Shown one piece after another: positions 1 through 10,900 of a stretch of 64,000 nucleotides of DNA. Where the stretch lies: positions 27,375,412 to 27,439,411 of the forward strand of contig CM060121.1 in assembly GCA_030522415.1 (NCBI GenBank), written 5' to 3'. The stretch is from Channallabes apus (lineage: Eukaryota; Chordata; Actinopteri; Siluriformes; Clariidae). The notes beneath the pieces were generated by a model that searched no databases, was not told the origin of the DNA, and saw only the letters and a list, made by a program, of their open reading frames with translations. The translations under genes were made by a program, and so were the position numbers. The first letter of the stretch is position 1. Every line of letters starts with the position of its first letter.

Positions 1-203
1 CACAAAGCCGAGGGAGTGGTTTAGATAATGCGCTATTGCGGTTTTCATTCAGTACCCTTCTCATTCCGTTTCCTCGTTCTCCCGGATTTACCATCTTTTC
101 CTGGTGGTTCCTCACTCTGCATCTCTGTGTCTCTTTCTCATTCTCTCTCTTTTTCATACTTTAAGGTGCCATTTTGAGGCGCTGTCATGACATTTGACAT
201 GGT
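1..203. other. Unassigned flank
   Basis: I see no gene or recognisable repeat here. The stretch is C/T-rich around 60-165 and ends at the 8-bp target duplication (204-211) of the hAT-like element that follows. Confidence 0.5.
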
Positions 204-696
204 GTTACTGTCAGAGGTGTCAAGTAACGAAGTACAAATACTTCGTTACCTTAGAAATTTTGGGTATCTATACTTTACTGGAGTAATTATTTTTCAGCTG
301 ACTTTTTATTTCTACTCCTTACATTTTCATGCAATTATCTGTACTTTCTACTCCTTACATTTTAAAAATAGCCTTGTTACTCATATTTTATGAGTGTCAT
401 TCAAAAGACAAAAAAAAAAACATCCGGAGAATCGCGCCATCCGGATGGAGCAAATTTGATTGTGGTTGGATGAGAAGTATAAACCCTGTTGGTTGGTACG
501 CGATCCATCGCACCTGCACATGACGTCACGTCACACACTCCAGCAAGGACGTTTGAATAAAATAGCATTTTCGGTTGATAACGTTGTGATAAGTAGACGA
601 AGATGTCCGTGATAAAGACTCAAGATTCGAGCGAAATGTCACAACGAAACACTAACGAGGAAGGTAACAGCACCAGGAAGGTAACAGGAATTACAG

Positions 697-718
697 TATA
701 TATATATATATATATATA
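697..718. repeat. (TA)n microsatellite, Tc1 insertion site
   Basis: A run of about 11 TA units directly abuts the left end of Tc1 copy 1. Tc1/mariner elements insert at TA, so the run is a natural target and obscures which TA was duplicated. Confidence 0.9.
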
Positions 719-2337
719 CAGTGGTGTGAAAAACTATTTGCCCCCCTCCTGATTTCTTATTCTTTTGCATGTTTGTCACACAAAATGTTTCTGCTCATCA
801 AACACATTTAACTATTAGTCAAAGATAACACAAGTAAACACAAAATGCAGTTTTTAAATGAGGGGTTTTATTATTTAGGGAGAAAAAAAATCCAAACCTA
901 CATGGCCCTGTGTGAAAAAGTAATTGCCCCCTGAACCTAATAACTGGTTGGGCCACCCTTAGCAGCAATAACTGCAATCAAGCGTTTGCGATAACTTGCA
1001 ACAAGTCTTTTACAGTGCTCTGGAGGAATTTTGGCTCACTCATCTTTGCAGAATTGTTGTAATTCAGCTTTATTTGAGGGTTTTCTAGCATGAACCGCCT
1101 TTTTAAGGTCATGCCACAACATCTCAATAGGATTCAGGTCAGGACTTTGACTAGGCCACTCCAAAGTCTTCATTTTGTTTTTCTTCAGCCATTCAGAGGT
1201 GAATTTGCTGGTGTGTTTTGGGTCATTGTCCTGCTGCAGCACCCAAGATCGCTTCAGCTTGAGTTGATGAACAGATGGCCGGACATTCTCCTTCAGGATT
1301 TTTTGGTAGACAGTAGAATTCATGGTTCCATCTATCACAGCAAGCCTTCCAGGTCCTGAAGCAGTAAAACAACCCCAGACCATCACACTACCACCACCAT
1401 ATTTTACTGTTGGTATGATGTTCTTTTTCTGAAATGCTATGTTATTTTTACGCCAGATGTAACGGGACACGCACCTTCCAAAAAGTTCAACTTTTGTCTC
1501 GTCGGTCCACAAGGTATTTTCCCAAAAGTCTTGGCAATCATTGAGATGTTTTTTAGCAAAATTGAGACGAGCCTTAATGTTCTTTTTGCTTAAAAGTGGT
1601 TTGCGCCTTGGAAATCTGCCATGCAGGCCGTTTTTGCCCAGTCTCTTTCTTATGGTGGAGTCGTGAACACTGACCTTAATTGAGGCAAGTGAGGCCTGAA
1701 GTTCTTTAGATGTTGTCCTGGGGTCTTTTGTGGCCTCTCGGATGAGTTGTCTCTGCGCTCTTGGGGTAATTTTGGTCGGCCGGCCACTCCTGGGAAGGTT
1801 CGCCACTGTTCCATGTTTTTGCCATTTGTGGATAATGGCTCTCACTGTGGTTCCCTGGAGTCCCAAAGCTTTAGAAATGGCTTTATAACCTTTACCAGAC
1901 TGATAGATCTCAATTACTTTTGTTCTCATTTGTTCCTGAATTTCTTTGGATCTTGGCATGATGTCTAGCTTTTGAGGTGCTTTTGGTCTACTTCTCTGTG
2001 TCAGGTAGCTCCTATTTAAGTGATTTCTTGATTGAAACAGGTGTGGCAGTAATCAGGCCTGGGGGTGACTACAGAAATTGAACTCAAGTGTGATAAACCA
2101 CAGTTAAGTTATTTTTTAACAAGGGGGGCAATCACTTTTTCACACAGGGCCATGTAGATTTTGAGTTTTTTTTCCTCCCTTAAATGTAAACCTTCATTTA
2201 AAAACTGCATTTTGTGTTCAATTATGTTATCTTTGACTAATAGTTAACGGTTTTTGATGAGCAGAAACATTTAAGTGTGACAAACATGCAAAAGAATAAG
2301 AAATCAGGAAGGGGGCAAATAGTTTTTCACACCACTG
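719..2337 (-). mobile_element. Tc1-like transposon, copy 1 (1619 bp)
   Basis: The element starts CAGTGGTGTGAAAAACTATT and ends with its reverse complement, flanked by TA on both sides (717-718 and 2338-2339). The inverted repeats are about 215 bp (719-931 and 2123-2337). Each contains an outer motif (CAGTGGTGTGAAAAACTA) and an inner related motif (GGCCCTGTGTGAAAAAGT), the IR/DR arrangement of fish Tc1 elements. It carries one transposase gene on the minus strand. By eye it differs from copy 2 (3040-4658) at only about one position, with equal length, so the two copies are very young or arose by local duplication. Confidence 0.95.
937..1959 (-). pseudogene. Tc1 transposase, truncated by a TGA before the last 34 residues
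   Basis: The frame opens with MPRSKEIQEQMRTKVIEIYQ, a paired-like helix-turn-helix DNA-binding region (about residues 1-110). It continues into a DDE catalytic domain with LWTDETKVELFG (first Asp, about residue 153), VLQQDNDPKHTS (second Asp, about 244) and SPDLNPIEMLWHDLK (Glu, about 280). Translation stops at codon 308 (TGA). In copy 3 (44,584-45,605) the same codon is TGG and the frame runs on to a 340-residue product of normal Tc1 length. The stop removes a basic C-terminal tail (roughly KIPPGRCKRLVASYRKRL) but not the catalytic triad. Whether the 307-residue product is active cannot be judged from sequence. Confidence 0.93.
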
Positions 2338-3039
2338 TATATACTGCAGCGGGGCTGTGGCTGACGACCATCATGCCTTGCGGGGGTTCTCTATGTGTCC
2401 ACCATGGTAGAGAAGGGTGTTTGGGTTGATGGTTTCGGCCAACTTTGTGTGTGTGATGTGCGTGCGTGACCTGTATGTGTGAGTGCTTGTGCTGTGTTTA
2501 ATAAACTACTCCCCAGCCATTTGCATTGGGTAGCAAGTAAGCTCACTCGTCCTCCAAGATCCCTGCTAGCGTCGAGAAACGCTACAATAAATATATATAT
2601 AATTTTTTTTATTTATTAATTTTTTTCATTCTGACAGCACTAATGTTTATTGTAGACAACCATACAAGGGTAATTGTTACTAAGCCTGCCCTGGGTGCAC
2701 TAATTTTCTTGTATGTTGCCCTCACAGGTTCCTGCATCTAAGCTTGGATGTACATTTACATTCCAATAAAGGTTACTGATGACACGCCTCTGAAGTTTGA
2801 CTTCTTGCACCATTAAAATACTTATAGGCAACTAGTTATCATATCTTCTTCTCCATAAAACATGTTAATGCTCAGTAGTACACATATATATGGTTCTTTA
2901 ATATATTTGCATTGTACTAAAATGCATTCTTTTTCAATTGCCATTTACAGTATCCCAAATCACTATGGCCGTTAAAAAATACAACAAAACAACAACACAT
3001 TTTTCTTTTTTTTAATGAGGTATTAGTGCAGTATATATA
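2338..3039. other. Spacer between the inverted Tc1 copies
   Basis: This 0.7-kb segment has no coding potential. A GC-richer part (2345-2580) contains a possible poly(A) signal (AATAAA near 2500), followed by AT-rich DNA with short TA runs. It belongs to the surrounding hAT-like element or to an older insertion. Flanked by inverted near-identical Tc1 copies, it could in principle move as cargo of a composite unit. Confidence 0.5.
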
Positions 3040-4658
3040 CAGTGGTGTGAAAAACTATTTGCCCCCTTCCTGATTTCTTATTCTTTTGCATGTTTGTCAC
3101 ACTTAAATGTTTCTGCTCATCAAAAACCGTTAACTATTAGTCAAAGATAACATAATTGAACACAAAATGCAGTTTTTAAATGAAGGTTTACATTTAAGGG
3201 AGGAAAAAAAACTCAAAATCTACATGGCCCTGTGTGAAAAAGTGATTGCCCCCCTTGTTAAAAAATAACTTAACTGTGGTTTATCACACTTGAGTTCAAT
3301 TTCTGTAGTCACCCCCAGGCCTGATTACTGCCACACCTGTTTCAATCAAGAAATCACTTAAATAGGAGCTACCTGACACAGAGAAGTAGACCAAAAGCAC
3401 CTCAAAAGCTAGACATCATGCCAAGATCCAAAGAAATTCAGGAACAAATGAGAACAAAAGTAATTGAGATCTATCAGTCTGGTAAAGGTTATAAAGCCAT
3501 TTCTAAAGCTTTGGGACTCCAGGGAACCACAGTGAGAGCCATTATCCACAAATGGCAAAAACATGGAACAGTGGCGAACCTTCCCAGGAGTGGCCGGCCG
3601 ACCAAAATTACCCCAAGAGCGCAGAGACAACTCATCCGAGAGGCCACAAAAGACCCCAGGACAACATCTAAAGAACTTCAGGCCTCACTTGCCTCAATTA
3701 AGGTCAGTGTTCACGACTCCACCATAAGAAAGAGACTGGGCAAAAACGGCCTGCATGGCAGATTTCCAAGGCGCAAACCACTTTTAAGCAAAAAGAACAT
3801 TAAGGCTCGTCTCAATTTTGCTAAAAAACATCTCAATGATTGCCAAGACTTTTGGGAAAATACCTTGTGGACCGACGAGACAAAAGTTGAACTTTTTGGA
3901 AGGTGCGTGTCCCGTTACATCTGGCGTAAAAATAACATAGCATTTCAGAAAAAGAACATCATACCAACAGTAAAATATGGTGGTGGTAGTGTGATGGTCT
4001 GGGGTTGTTTTACTGCTTCAGGACCTGGAAGGCTTGCTGTGATAGATGGAACCATGAATTCTACTGTCTACCAAAAAATCCTGAAGGAGAATGTCCGGCC
4101 ATCTGTTCATCAACTCAAGCTGAAGCGATCTTGGGTGCTGCAGCAGGACAATGACCCAAAACACACCAGCAAATTCACCTCTGAATGGCTGAAGAAAAAC
4201 AAAATGAAGACTTTGGAGTGGCCTAGTCAAAGTCCTGACCTGAATCCTATTGAGATGTTGTGGCATGACCTTAAAAAGGCGGTTCATGCTAGAAAACCCT
4301 CAAATAAAGCTGAATTACAACAATTCTGCAAAGATGAGTGAGCCAAAATTCCTCCAGAGCACTGTAAAAGACTTGTTGCAAGTTATCGCAAACGCTTGAT
4401 TGCAGTTATTGCTGCTAAGGGCGGCCCAACCAGTTATTAGGTTCAGGGGGCAATTACTTTTTCACACAGGGCCATGTAGGTTTGGATTTTTTTTCTCCCT
4501 AAATAATAAAACCCCTCATTTAAAAACTGCATTTTGTGTTTACTTGTGTTATCTTTGACTAATAGTTAAATGTGTTTGATGAGCAGAAACATTTTGTGTG
4601 ACAAACATGCAAAAGAATAAGAAATCAGGAGGGGGGCAAATAGTTTTTCACACCACTG
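3040..4658 (+). mobile_element. Tc1-like transposon, copy 2 (1619 bp)
   Basis: Exact length match and near-identical reverse-complement partner of copy 1. The ends are CAGTGGTG and CACCACTG with flanking TA (3038-3039 and 4659-4660). Inverted repeats of about 215 bp enclose a plus-strand transposase. One visible difference from copy 1 lies near 4422 (GGGCGG versus GGGTGG). Confidence 0.95.
3418..4440 (+). pseudogene. Tc1 transposase with the same premature TGA as copy 1
   Basis: The 307-residue translation is identical to that of copy 1: paired-like HTH, then a DDE domain with TDETKVE, QQDNDPKHT and DLNPIEMLWH. The frame stops at the same TGA (4339-4341), 34 codons short of the terminal TAG (4438-4440). 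Sharing the stop means both copies descend from one element already carrying it, so that element was mobilised either by its own short transposase or in trans. Confidence 0.93.
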
Positions 4659-4891
4659 TAGGCCCGTGCCACAGCCTAAGCTTTTATCCTTAATGCTTCC
4701 CCCCTCACGTTACTTTTACTTTTATACAGTACTTTAAATAGTTTTGAAACCAGTACTTTTAAACTTTTACTTGAGTAAAAAGCTTGAGTTGATACTTCAA
4801 CTTCAAAAGAAGTCTTTTTAAACCCTAGTACTGTATCTATACTTCTACTCAAGTAACGAATGTGAATACTTTTGACACCACTGCTTACTGT

Positions 4892-5437
4892 AGGCCTAAT
4901 TTATCTTGACTTATCTTATTTGTGTTTATGAACAATGCATTTTATTAAACACTTGTCTAAAGACATCTCAAGCAGTGTTTTGTTTGACGATATATTTTGC
5001 TACAAGGTGGGAATTTTGTCACTGTGGCCTTCTCTTCCAAGTCTGAGTATTGTAATGAGAGTAATAAAAGACTGTATAATAATAATAATTAAGAATAATT
5101 TTTTACCAAGGTTATTCGCTTCCATGCAGGTTACTGTGGTTTAATGTTTGAAACAGAACAGTGAGCGCATATATCCTTTGATGTGTCATATGCCTCAGCA
5201 TATTGTTTAAATAATCATGGTGGGCCGCTATGGCCAAAAATGCCAGGGCCGTTTTTTGGTCCCAGTCCAGCCCTGCATGGACGATTAGACTGAAGTATGC
5301 TACACTTTGTGGTTAATTTAGTTTTTTTTTTCTTCCTGTCTCTACCTGTAAGATTTTCTTGTTAGAAATGTTGGCATGTATGTATTTCTGAATTAATAAA
5401 TATTAAACATTTTCAAATTATGGAAAGAAAATCTTAC
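4892..5437. other. Non-coding; short hAT-like end remnant
   Basis: Mostly AT-rich DNA without a credible gene. At about 5218-5276 a GGGCCGCTATGGCC...CCAGCCCTG motif resembles the end of a common fish non-autonomous DNA repeat. No partner end was found. This would be intron of the protease paralogue marked by the microexon at 5438-5458, but no further exon is visible. Confidence 0.4.
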
Positions 5438-5458
5438 CATCTAGCTGTGAGTGGCATC
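5438..5458 (-). pseudogene. Orphan 21-bp microexon of the serine-protease family
   Basis: On the minus strand a 21-nt block is bounded by an acceptor (TTTCAG) and a donor (GTAAGA). It matches in length, position and most bases the microexon at 41,483-41,503 of the protease pseudogene, both containing GCCACTCACAG. Flanking intron sequence is also similar (for example the ATTAAT...TTAGA stretch on the right of each). No downstream exon is found before the hAT-like element at 4883, so I infer a remnant of another tandem paralogue. Confidence 0.5.
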
Positions 5459-5619
5459 CTGAAATGGGAAATGTTTAAGTAAGACATTAATCATTACTTA
5501 GACAACATTTGTAATGCTTGTTCCACTGATGTTTTGCTGATATCATTAGCTGCTTATCTTTTATCTCCATTTACTCTGGTTTGTGTTGTATCACCATGGC
5601 TAATTATGATACATCATTG

Positions 5620-5755
5620 TCTATACCGGTTTATCCTGTATCTGAGGAGGCTTAGGGCATTAGGCAGGGGTACACCCTGGACAGGGTGCCAATCCAACGC
5701 AGCTAATACACACTCACACGCTCATTCACACACTACGGACAATTTGGTGCAAGGC
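5620..5755 (-). repeat. L2-like LINE 3' fragment
   Basis: Read on the minus strand it contains TTGGATTGGCACCCTGTCC, AGGGTGTACCCC and TAAACCGGTATA. These correspond to the 17,249-17,435 fragment, a widespread fish LINE 3' end. This copy is older: it is more diverged and lacks the GAATGAAT tail. Confidence 0.6.
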
Positions 5756-6889
5756 GATTACCACGTGCCGCCCACTAATTATAATACTTCCACGGTAATT
5801 CCTAGACACATAATGAGAACAGGTTTTACATGTTAGTGAGCTAAGTGGAATCCATGAATTTTTACCTAGTTACCTGCAATGTAATGTCAAATACCATGTC
5901 AAAAGCAGCCAGAGTGTGCTTAGTCCTGGACATGCAAATTAACCTAATTATTGTATTACATGTAAAACTATAGGTTAAAAATAGGTTAATTTAGGGACTA
6001 AGTAAAGCAAACTTGAATATGCCTGTGAGCCACATGACTACTAAAAGTATTAGTTGACAAAATGTTGCCAGTGCAAGAAATCAAGACTTAGACATTTAAG
6101 TGTTCTTAGCTTCCTGTAACAGTTTTGGCTGCATTGTGGGTTTCCATAAAATGTCCTGCAATATGAGAAAAACGAAGTTTTTTGCATGTTACTGAAACAC
6201 CACTATCATAAAACTCTCATTACCCTACCGCATACGTGTCTATGGTCAGACTCAGTGCTACTGTTCACAGACGTTTCACTGTATACGACAGGTCACTTTC
6301 CAGTTTATCTGGAAAAAATGTTCACCTGCGTTCTTTTGTTTGTTTCTAGGCTACTTGTATACCTGCTGAAACGCAAGATAACTAAATTTGAAAAAAAGCG
6401 AGAAATGTTCTTTGATTGCCAGATAGAAATCAAAAGCCATGCATGCACTGTGTGTACAGGCAGCGCCCTGGTTGAGTATGTAGGCACATGACCATCATAC
6501 CAGTCTGTGTAATCTTATGACAGTTTGTATTTATGTTAATGTTTTTGGTGTTGTGTTTTCAGTAACGGGGCTCCTGTTTCCCATTCGATAACTTGTGTGA
6601 GCCACTTAATTTGCAGTTGTCTTTATTTCTTAAGCCCCACAACTGTGAAATCACTGCACATGCTGTGTACACACATTCAACATGGCTATTTCTTTCTTCT
6701 TTTTTAAACTTACTTATATTGTATTTAGATTCATATTGGATAAAAAAAATTAATATTTTTTTATTAATTCATTTATCACCAGTACCTACAGTATCTGCAT
6801 TATGGATGTTGACCTTAACTCACATTATAGGTTATTACAGTAAATGCAGGCGAGTGATGGCTCTGGCAGCTAAGCCTCTACTGTAGGTT
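5756..6889. other. Non-coding, nothing recognised
   Basis: AT-rich DNA. ORFs of up to about 100 codons occur in both directions but overlap each other, lack family signatures and sit in repeat-like sequence, so I do not call a gene. Confidence 0.5.
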
Positions 6890-7122
6890 GTTGATTTAGT
6901 TATCTGAGGATCTGGGTTTGAGTCCTGTCATCACTAGGTTTCCACACCCCAAACTACCCAGCCACTGTATACAGTGCCGGTTCCAACCCTGGTTAGAAAA
7001 AATGGGAGGGTTGTGTCAGCAAGGGCATCCGGAAAGGCGTATACACTGTGCCAAGTTGTGTGCAGACTGGATGATCTGCTGTGGTGACCTTTTGACAGGA
7101 GCAGCCGAACAAAAGTTTTAGG
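6890..7122 (+). repeat. RTE-type LINE 3' end
   Basis: Contains the fish motifs GTGCCGGTTCCAACCCTGG, AAGGGCATCCGG, CTGTGCCAA and GATCTGCTGTGGTGACC and ends GAGCAGCCGAACAAAAGTTTT, typical of the 3' end of teleost RTE-clade retrotransposons. It is a 5'-truncated copy without coding sequence. Confidence 0.6.
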
Positions 7123-7296
7123 TTATTATGTCATTTTTAGATTTTGTTTTAATAACTAAAAAATATATATTTATTTATTTATTTCTAAACTAAATCTACA
7201 TTTAGCTGTTGGTTGTCGATGTATTCATATATTAAAAATTCATATATTGCTTATTTGTGCACCTTGAATGAAAGTGTTGCCATGTTTTAAATATAC

Positions 7297-7952
7297 TGTT
7301 ACGACCGTCTAGGGGTCTGTGTCGTAGCAAACGGTGAGTGAAGGAGTCTCACTACCAAAGGGATTAGGAAATGGTGTTTCTTTTTATTTCTAGACAAAAG
7401 GATAAGGGTTACAAACTTCAGAGGTTGACAAGGCCAAAATAATAAACAAAATGGTCTTCTTTTAAAAAAGAACTAAATTTCTAAGTCAAAAGAAAATAAA
7501 ACAAGATACACAAGGCTTCCCTAACTCCCTAACCAAAAACAGAGTACTAAATATATATAACAAAATAAATGGCATCAACCTCCTACTGCCCTTAATATGA
7601 CGAAAGTATTTACAATATTTACAACACTATTTACAATATGAACCGATGGCTAACAAATCCAAAACAGAATCCAAACTCGTAGTCAAAAACAGGCTTAAGG
7701 TCAATTTTAACAGTCAGACTAATAATTCTCTTTAGTAAGAAACTCGAATATACAAAGATCAGATTTAACAAAGAGACACACACAATGGCACCAAAGGCAT
7801 CTGAAAGGAGTTTGGGGTGGTCCTTTTATTCTGGTTGGTTGAGGAGATGAGCCAACCGCAGCATCCGGTGAATTACCTGGAGGAACACCCACCTGAAAGG
7901 CAAGCAAGTATCCAGAAAGAACAGCAGAGGGCAGAATAACAAACTCCTAACA
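7297..7952 (-). repeat. 3' LTR of the Gmr1-type element
   Basis: In element orientation the LTR starts TGTTAGGAGTTTG and ends GGTCGTAACA, giving TGTTA/TAACA termini and a 656-bp repeat. It follows directly on a purine tract (7953-7966). A TATA-like GAATAAAAGGACC (about 7830) and an AATAAA near 7385 could serve as promoter and poly(A) signal. I found no matching LTR on the other side of the element. Confidence 0.85.
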
Positions 7953-7966
7953 CCCCCATCCATAAA
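7953..7966 (-). promoter_or_regulatory. Polypurine tract
   Basis: Read on the minus strand the bases before the LTR are ATGGATGGGGG, a purine-rich primer site for plus-strand DNA synthesis in the expected place. Confidence 0.6.
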
Positions 7967-7990
7967 ATAAAACATATTATGTTTTAAATG

Positions 7991-10900
7991 CTAATTAACA
8001 CGGGATAGAGAATCAGCAATCACATTGTCGGTACCCTTTTTATGACAGATGTTCAAATTGTAACCTTGACAAATTAATGACCAGCGCATGAGACGATGAT
8101 TGGCATTGGACATGCGTTGGAGAAATATCAATGGATTATGGTCGGTGTAAACATTTACAGGTTGTACAGTGGAACCAATGTACACTTCAAAATGTTGCAA
8201 AGCAAAAATTAATGCAAGGGTTTCCTTTTCGATGGTACTATAGTTTAATTGATGTTTCAGGAACTTTTTTGAAAAAAAACTGATAGGATGATTTAAACCA
8301 TCATTCCCGACCTGTAATAGTACAGCACCAGCACCGCTACCACTAGCATCAACTTCCAATAAAAATGGCTTTTCAAAATTAGGGGCAACAAGCACAGGGT
8401 TTGTACACAGCAACAACTTTAGGGCATTAAATGCAGATTCACATTCAGTAGACCATTTAAATGTGACTGCTTTTCGGAGCAGTCCTGTTAGGGGACCGGC
8501 AACTACGGAGAAATTCCTACAGAAACAGCGATAATACCCGATCATTCCAAGAAATCGTCGCAGCTCTCTTTTGTTCTGTGGAACTGAAAAATGAAGGATT
8601 GCTTCAACCTTCGAATTCAAAGGACGAACTTTACCACTTCCGACCTCTTTACCCAAATATGTGACAGTAGCACATCCAAATTCACACTTAGCCAAGTTCA
8701 GAGTAAGGTTAGCAGCTTTAAGTCGCTCAAAGACTCCACGCAAGGTTTCAAGATGATCTTTCCATGTATTATCATAACACACAACATCGTCTAAGTAAGC
8801 CTCACAATTAGACATGTTAGACAACACGATAGACATAAGTCGTTGAAAAGTGGCACCCGAATTTCGAAGTCCGAAAGGCATAACCCGATATTGTAGGAAC
8901 ACGTCAGGGGTGGCAAACGCAGAAATCTCAGATGCACGCGCTGAAAGGGGCACCTGCCAATATCCTTTTAGCAAGTCGAGTTTCGTTACAAATTTTGCGT
9001 TCCCGACCCGGTCGACACAATCTTCCATGCGTGGCATGGGAAAAGAATCAGCTTTTGTAACCGAATTTACTTTCCTGTAGTCTGTACAAAATCGTGACGA
9101 CCCATCGGATTTGGGCACGATAAGACATGGAGAACACCAGGGACTAGAACTCGGGATAGCCAACTCATGTTCAAGCAAATACTGTGTTTCTTGTTTCATA
9201 AGTTCTCTCTTAACTGGATTTACCCGATAAGCATTTTGCTTAATAGGCGCATGTGAACTGACATCAATGTCGTGCATTAACACTTGTGTCATTGAAGGAA
9301 AATCACCAAACAAGGTTGGATAACTCTGAATCAAGTTTCTAATATCAGCTTGGTTGGAAATTGATAAGTGAGATAACTTGGAAGAAAGATTCAACAAAGT
9401 TTCTGAGTTAGACAAACGGGCAGTAGTGAACATGGCGCTATTCATCATCAAATCATCATTTTCTGGCGAGTATTCGGCAAGGGACGCCACTGCTGCTGCA
9501 ACAGTGACAACAGGACGCTTCTCCACCGAATCGTGACGGGTCACATATGCTTTGAGCATATTGACATGACAGACACGCGACTTCTTCCTACGTTCAGGAG
9601 TGGAAACAACATAATTAATATCACTCAATTTTTCGCTAATTTCATAGGGACCAGTGAATTTAGCTTTCAGTACTGCACCAGGCACAGGTAGTAAGATTAA
9701 AACTTTATCTCCGACACAAAATGAACGTTGGACAGCTTTTTGATCATAACGACATTTCATTTGTTCTTGTGCCGAGTCAAGCGATCGTTTTGCCAGTTTC
9801 CACATTTCGTGTAGCTTTTCGCGAAAAGAACTAACATATTCTGGGACGTTTTTCACGGGGGCTTGGTGAGTAAGGGACAACATTTGCTCCTGCAAAATTT
9901 TCAAAGGACCGCGCACTGTGTGTCCGAAGATCAGCTCTGACGGACTGAATCCGAGCGACGCTTGAGTTGTGGTTCGAATGGCAAACAACAGAAGGGGAAT
10001 TTCCTCATCCCATTCTTTCGGTTGTTCAACACAAAAAGTTCGGAGCATAGACTTGAGTGTTTGGTGGAACCGTTCAAGTGCACCTTGTGACTGAGGATGA
10101 AACGCAGTTGATACTTGATGCATGATGTTTAACTTTTTTATTGCCTTAGCGAACACTTTAGACATGAAGTTGGTTCCTTGATCCGACTGAATGCATTTAG
10201 GTACTCCAAAAGTCGTAAAAAATTTAATGATCGCTTTCACAACCGCATGAGCTTTAAGTGAACGGAGAGGAATCGCTTCAGGATATCTAGTTGATGCACA
10301 CATTAAAGTTAACAGATACAAATTTCCAGATTTTGTTTTAGGCAATGGCCCAACACAGTCAATTATAATCCGCTCGAAAGGTTCACCAATCACTGGTATT
10401 GGCTTCAGTGGGGCTGGGGGAATCACCTGATTGGGTTTGCCTGCCATTTGACAAGCATGGCACGATTTACAGAATTTTACTACATCAGATTTCATTGATG
10501 GCCAAAAGAAATACTTCAATAAATAATCGTATGTCTTTCGAATACCTACATGTCCAGAAAGTTCATGGTCATGCGCTACACTCAACACCTGTTCTCTAAA
10601 AGGTTTTGGAACCACTACCTGAAAAACAGTGCCCCAGTCATCTTTGACACGATTTGGCGACCACTTACGCATCAGCACACCCTCTTCAACAAAATAGGCA
10701 ACGGGGTGTTCTGGAAAAACGGTCTGCTCGACAGCTGCTGCAAAACAATGAGAGAGAGTTTGATCGGTACGTTGTGCCTCCATTAACGTAGCTCGCTCAC
10801 ACGGTAAATCAACATTAGGTAGTGCATACATTTTTAGCTCTACTATATCAGATTTCTCTGAATTATCTTCATTCAAAAAGGTTTGTGACAGGTCAACAGT

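Larger units (their letters stand above)
212..4883. mobile_element. hAT-like non-autonomous DNA transposon (host of two nested Tc1 copies)
   Basis: The left end begins CAGAGGTGTCAA and the right end finishes TTGACACCACTG, so the termini form an imperfect 12-bp inverted repeat of hAT type. The flanks are GTTACTGT (204-211) and CTTACTGT (4884-4891), an 8-bp target duplication with one mismatch, the size expected for hAT transposases. Subterminal sequence is rich in short motifs such as AAGTAACGAAGTA on the left and TACTCAAGTAACGAA on the right. Without the two nested Tc1 elements about 1.4 kb remains, and no hAT transposase ORF is visible in it. I infer a non-autonomous or internally deleted element that was later used as a landing site by Tc1. 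Confidence 0.75.

Noticed and set aside
2345..2590. Solo LTR
   Set aside because: An AATAAA signal and a CA-type end exist, but no matching start, partner or target duplication is visible.
5534..6491. Plus-strand ORFs of 100 and 101 codons as small genes
   Set aside because: They overlap repeat-derived sequence and an antisense ORF and carry no family signature, splice support or codon bias.
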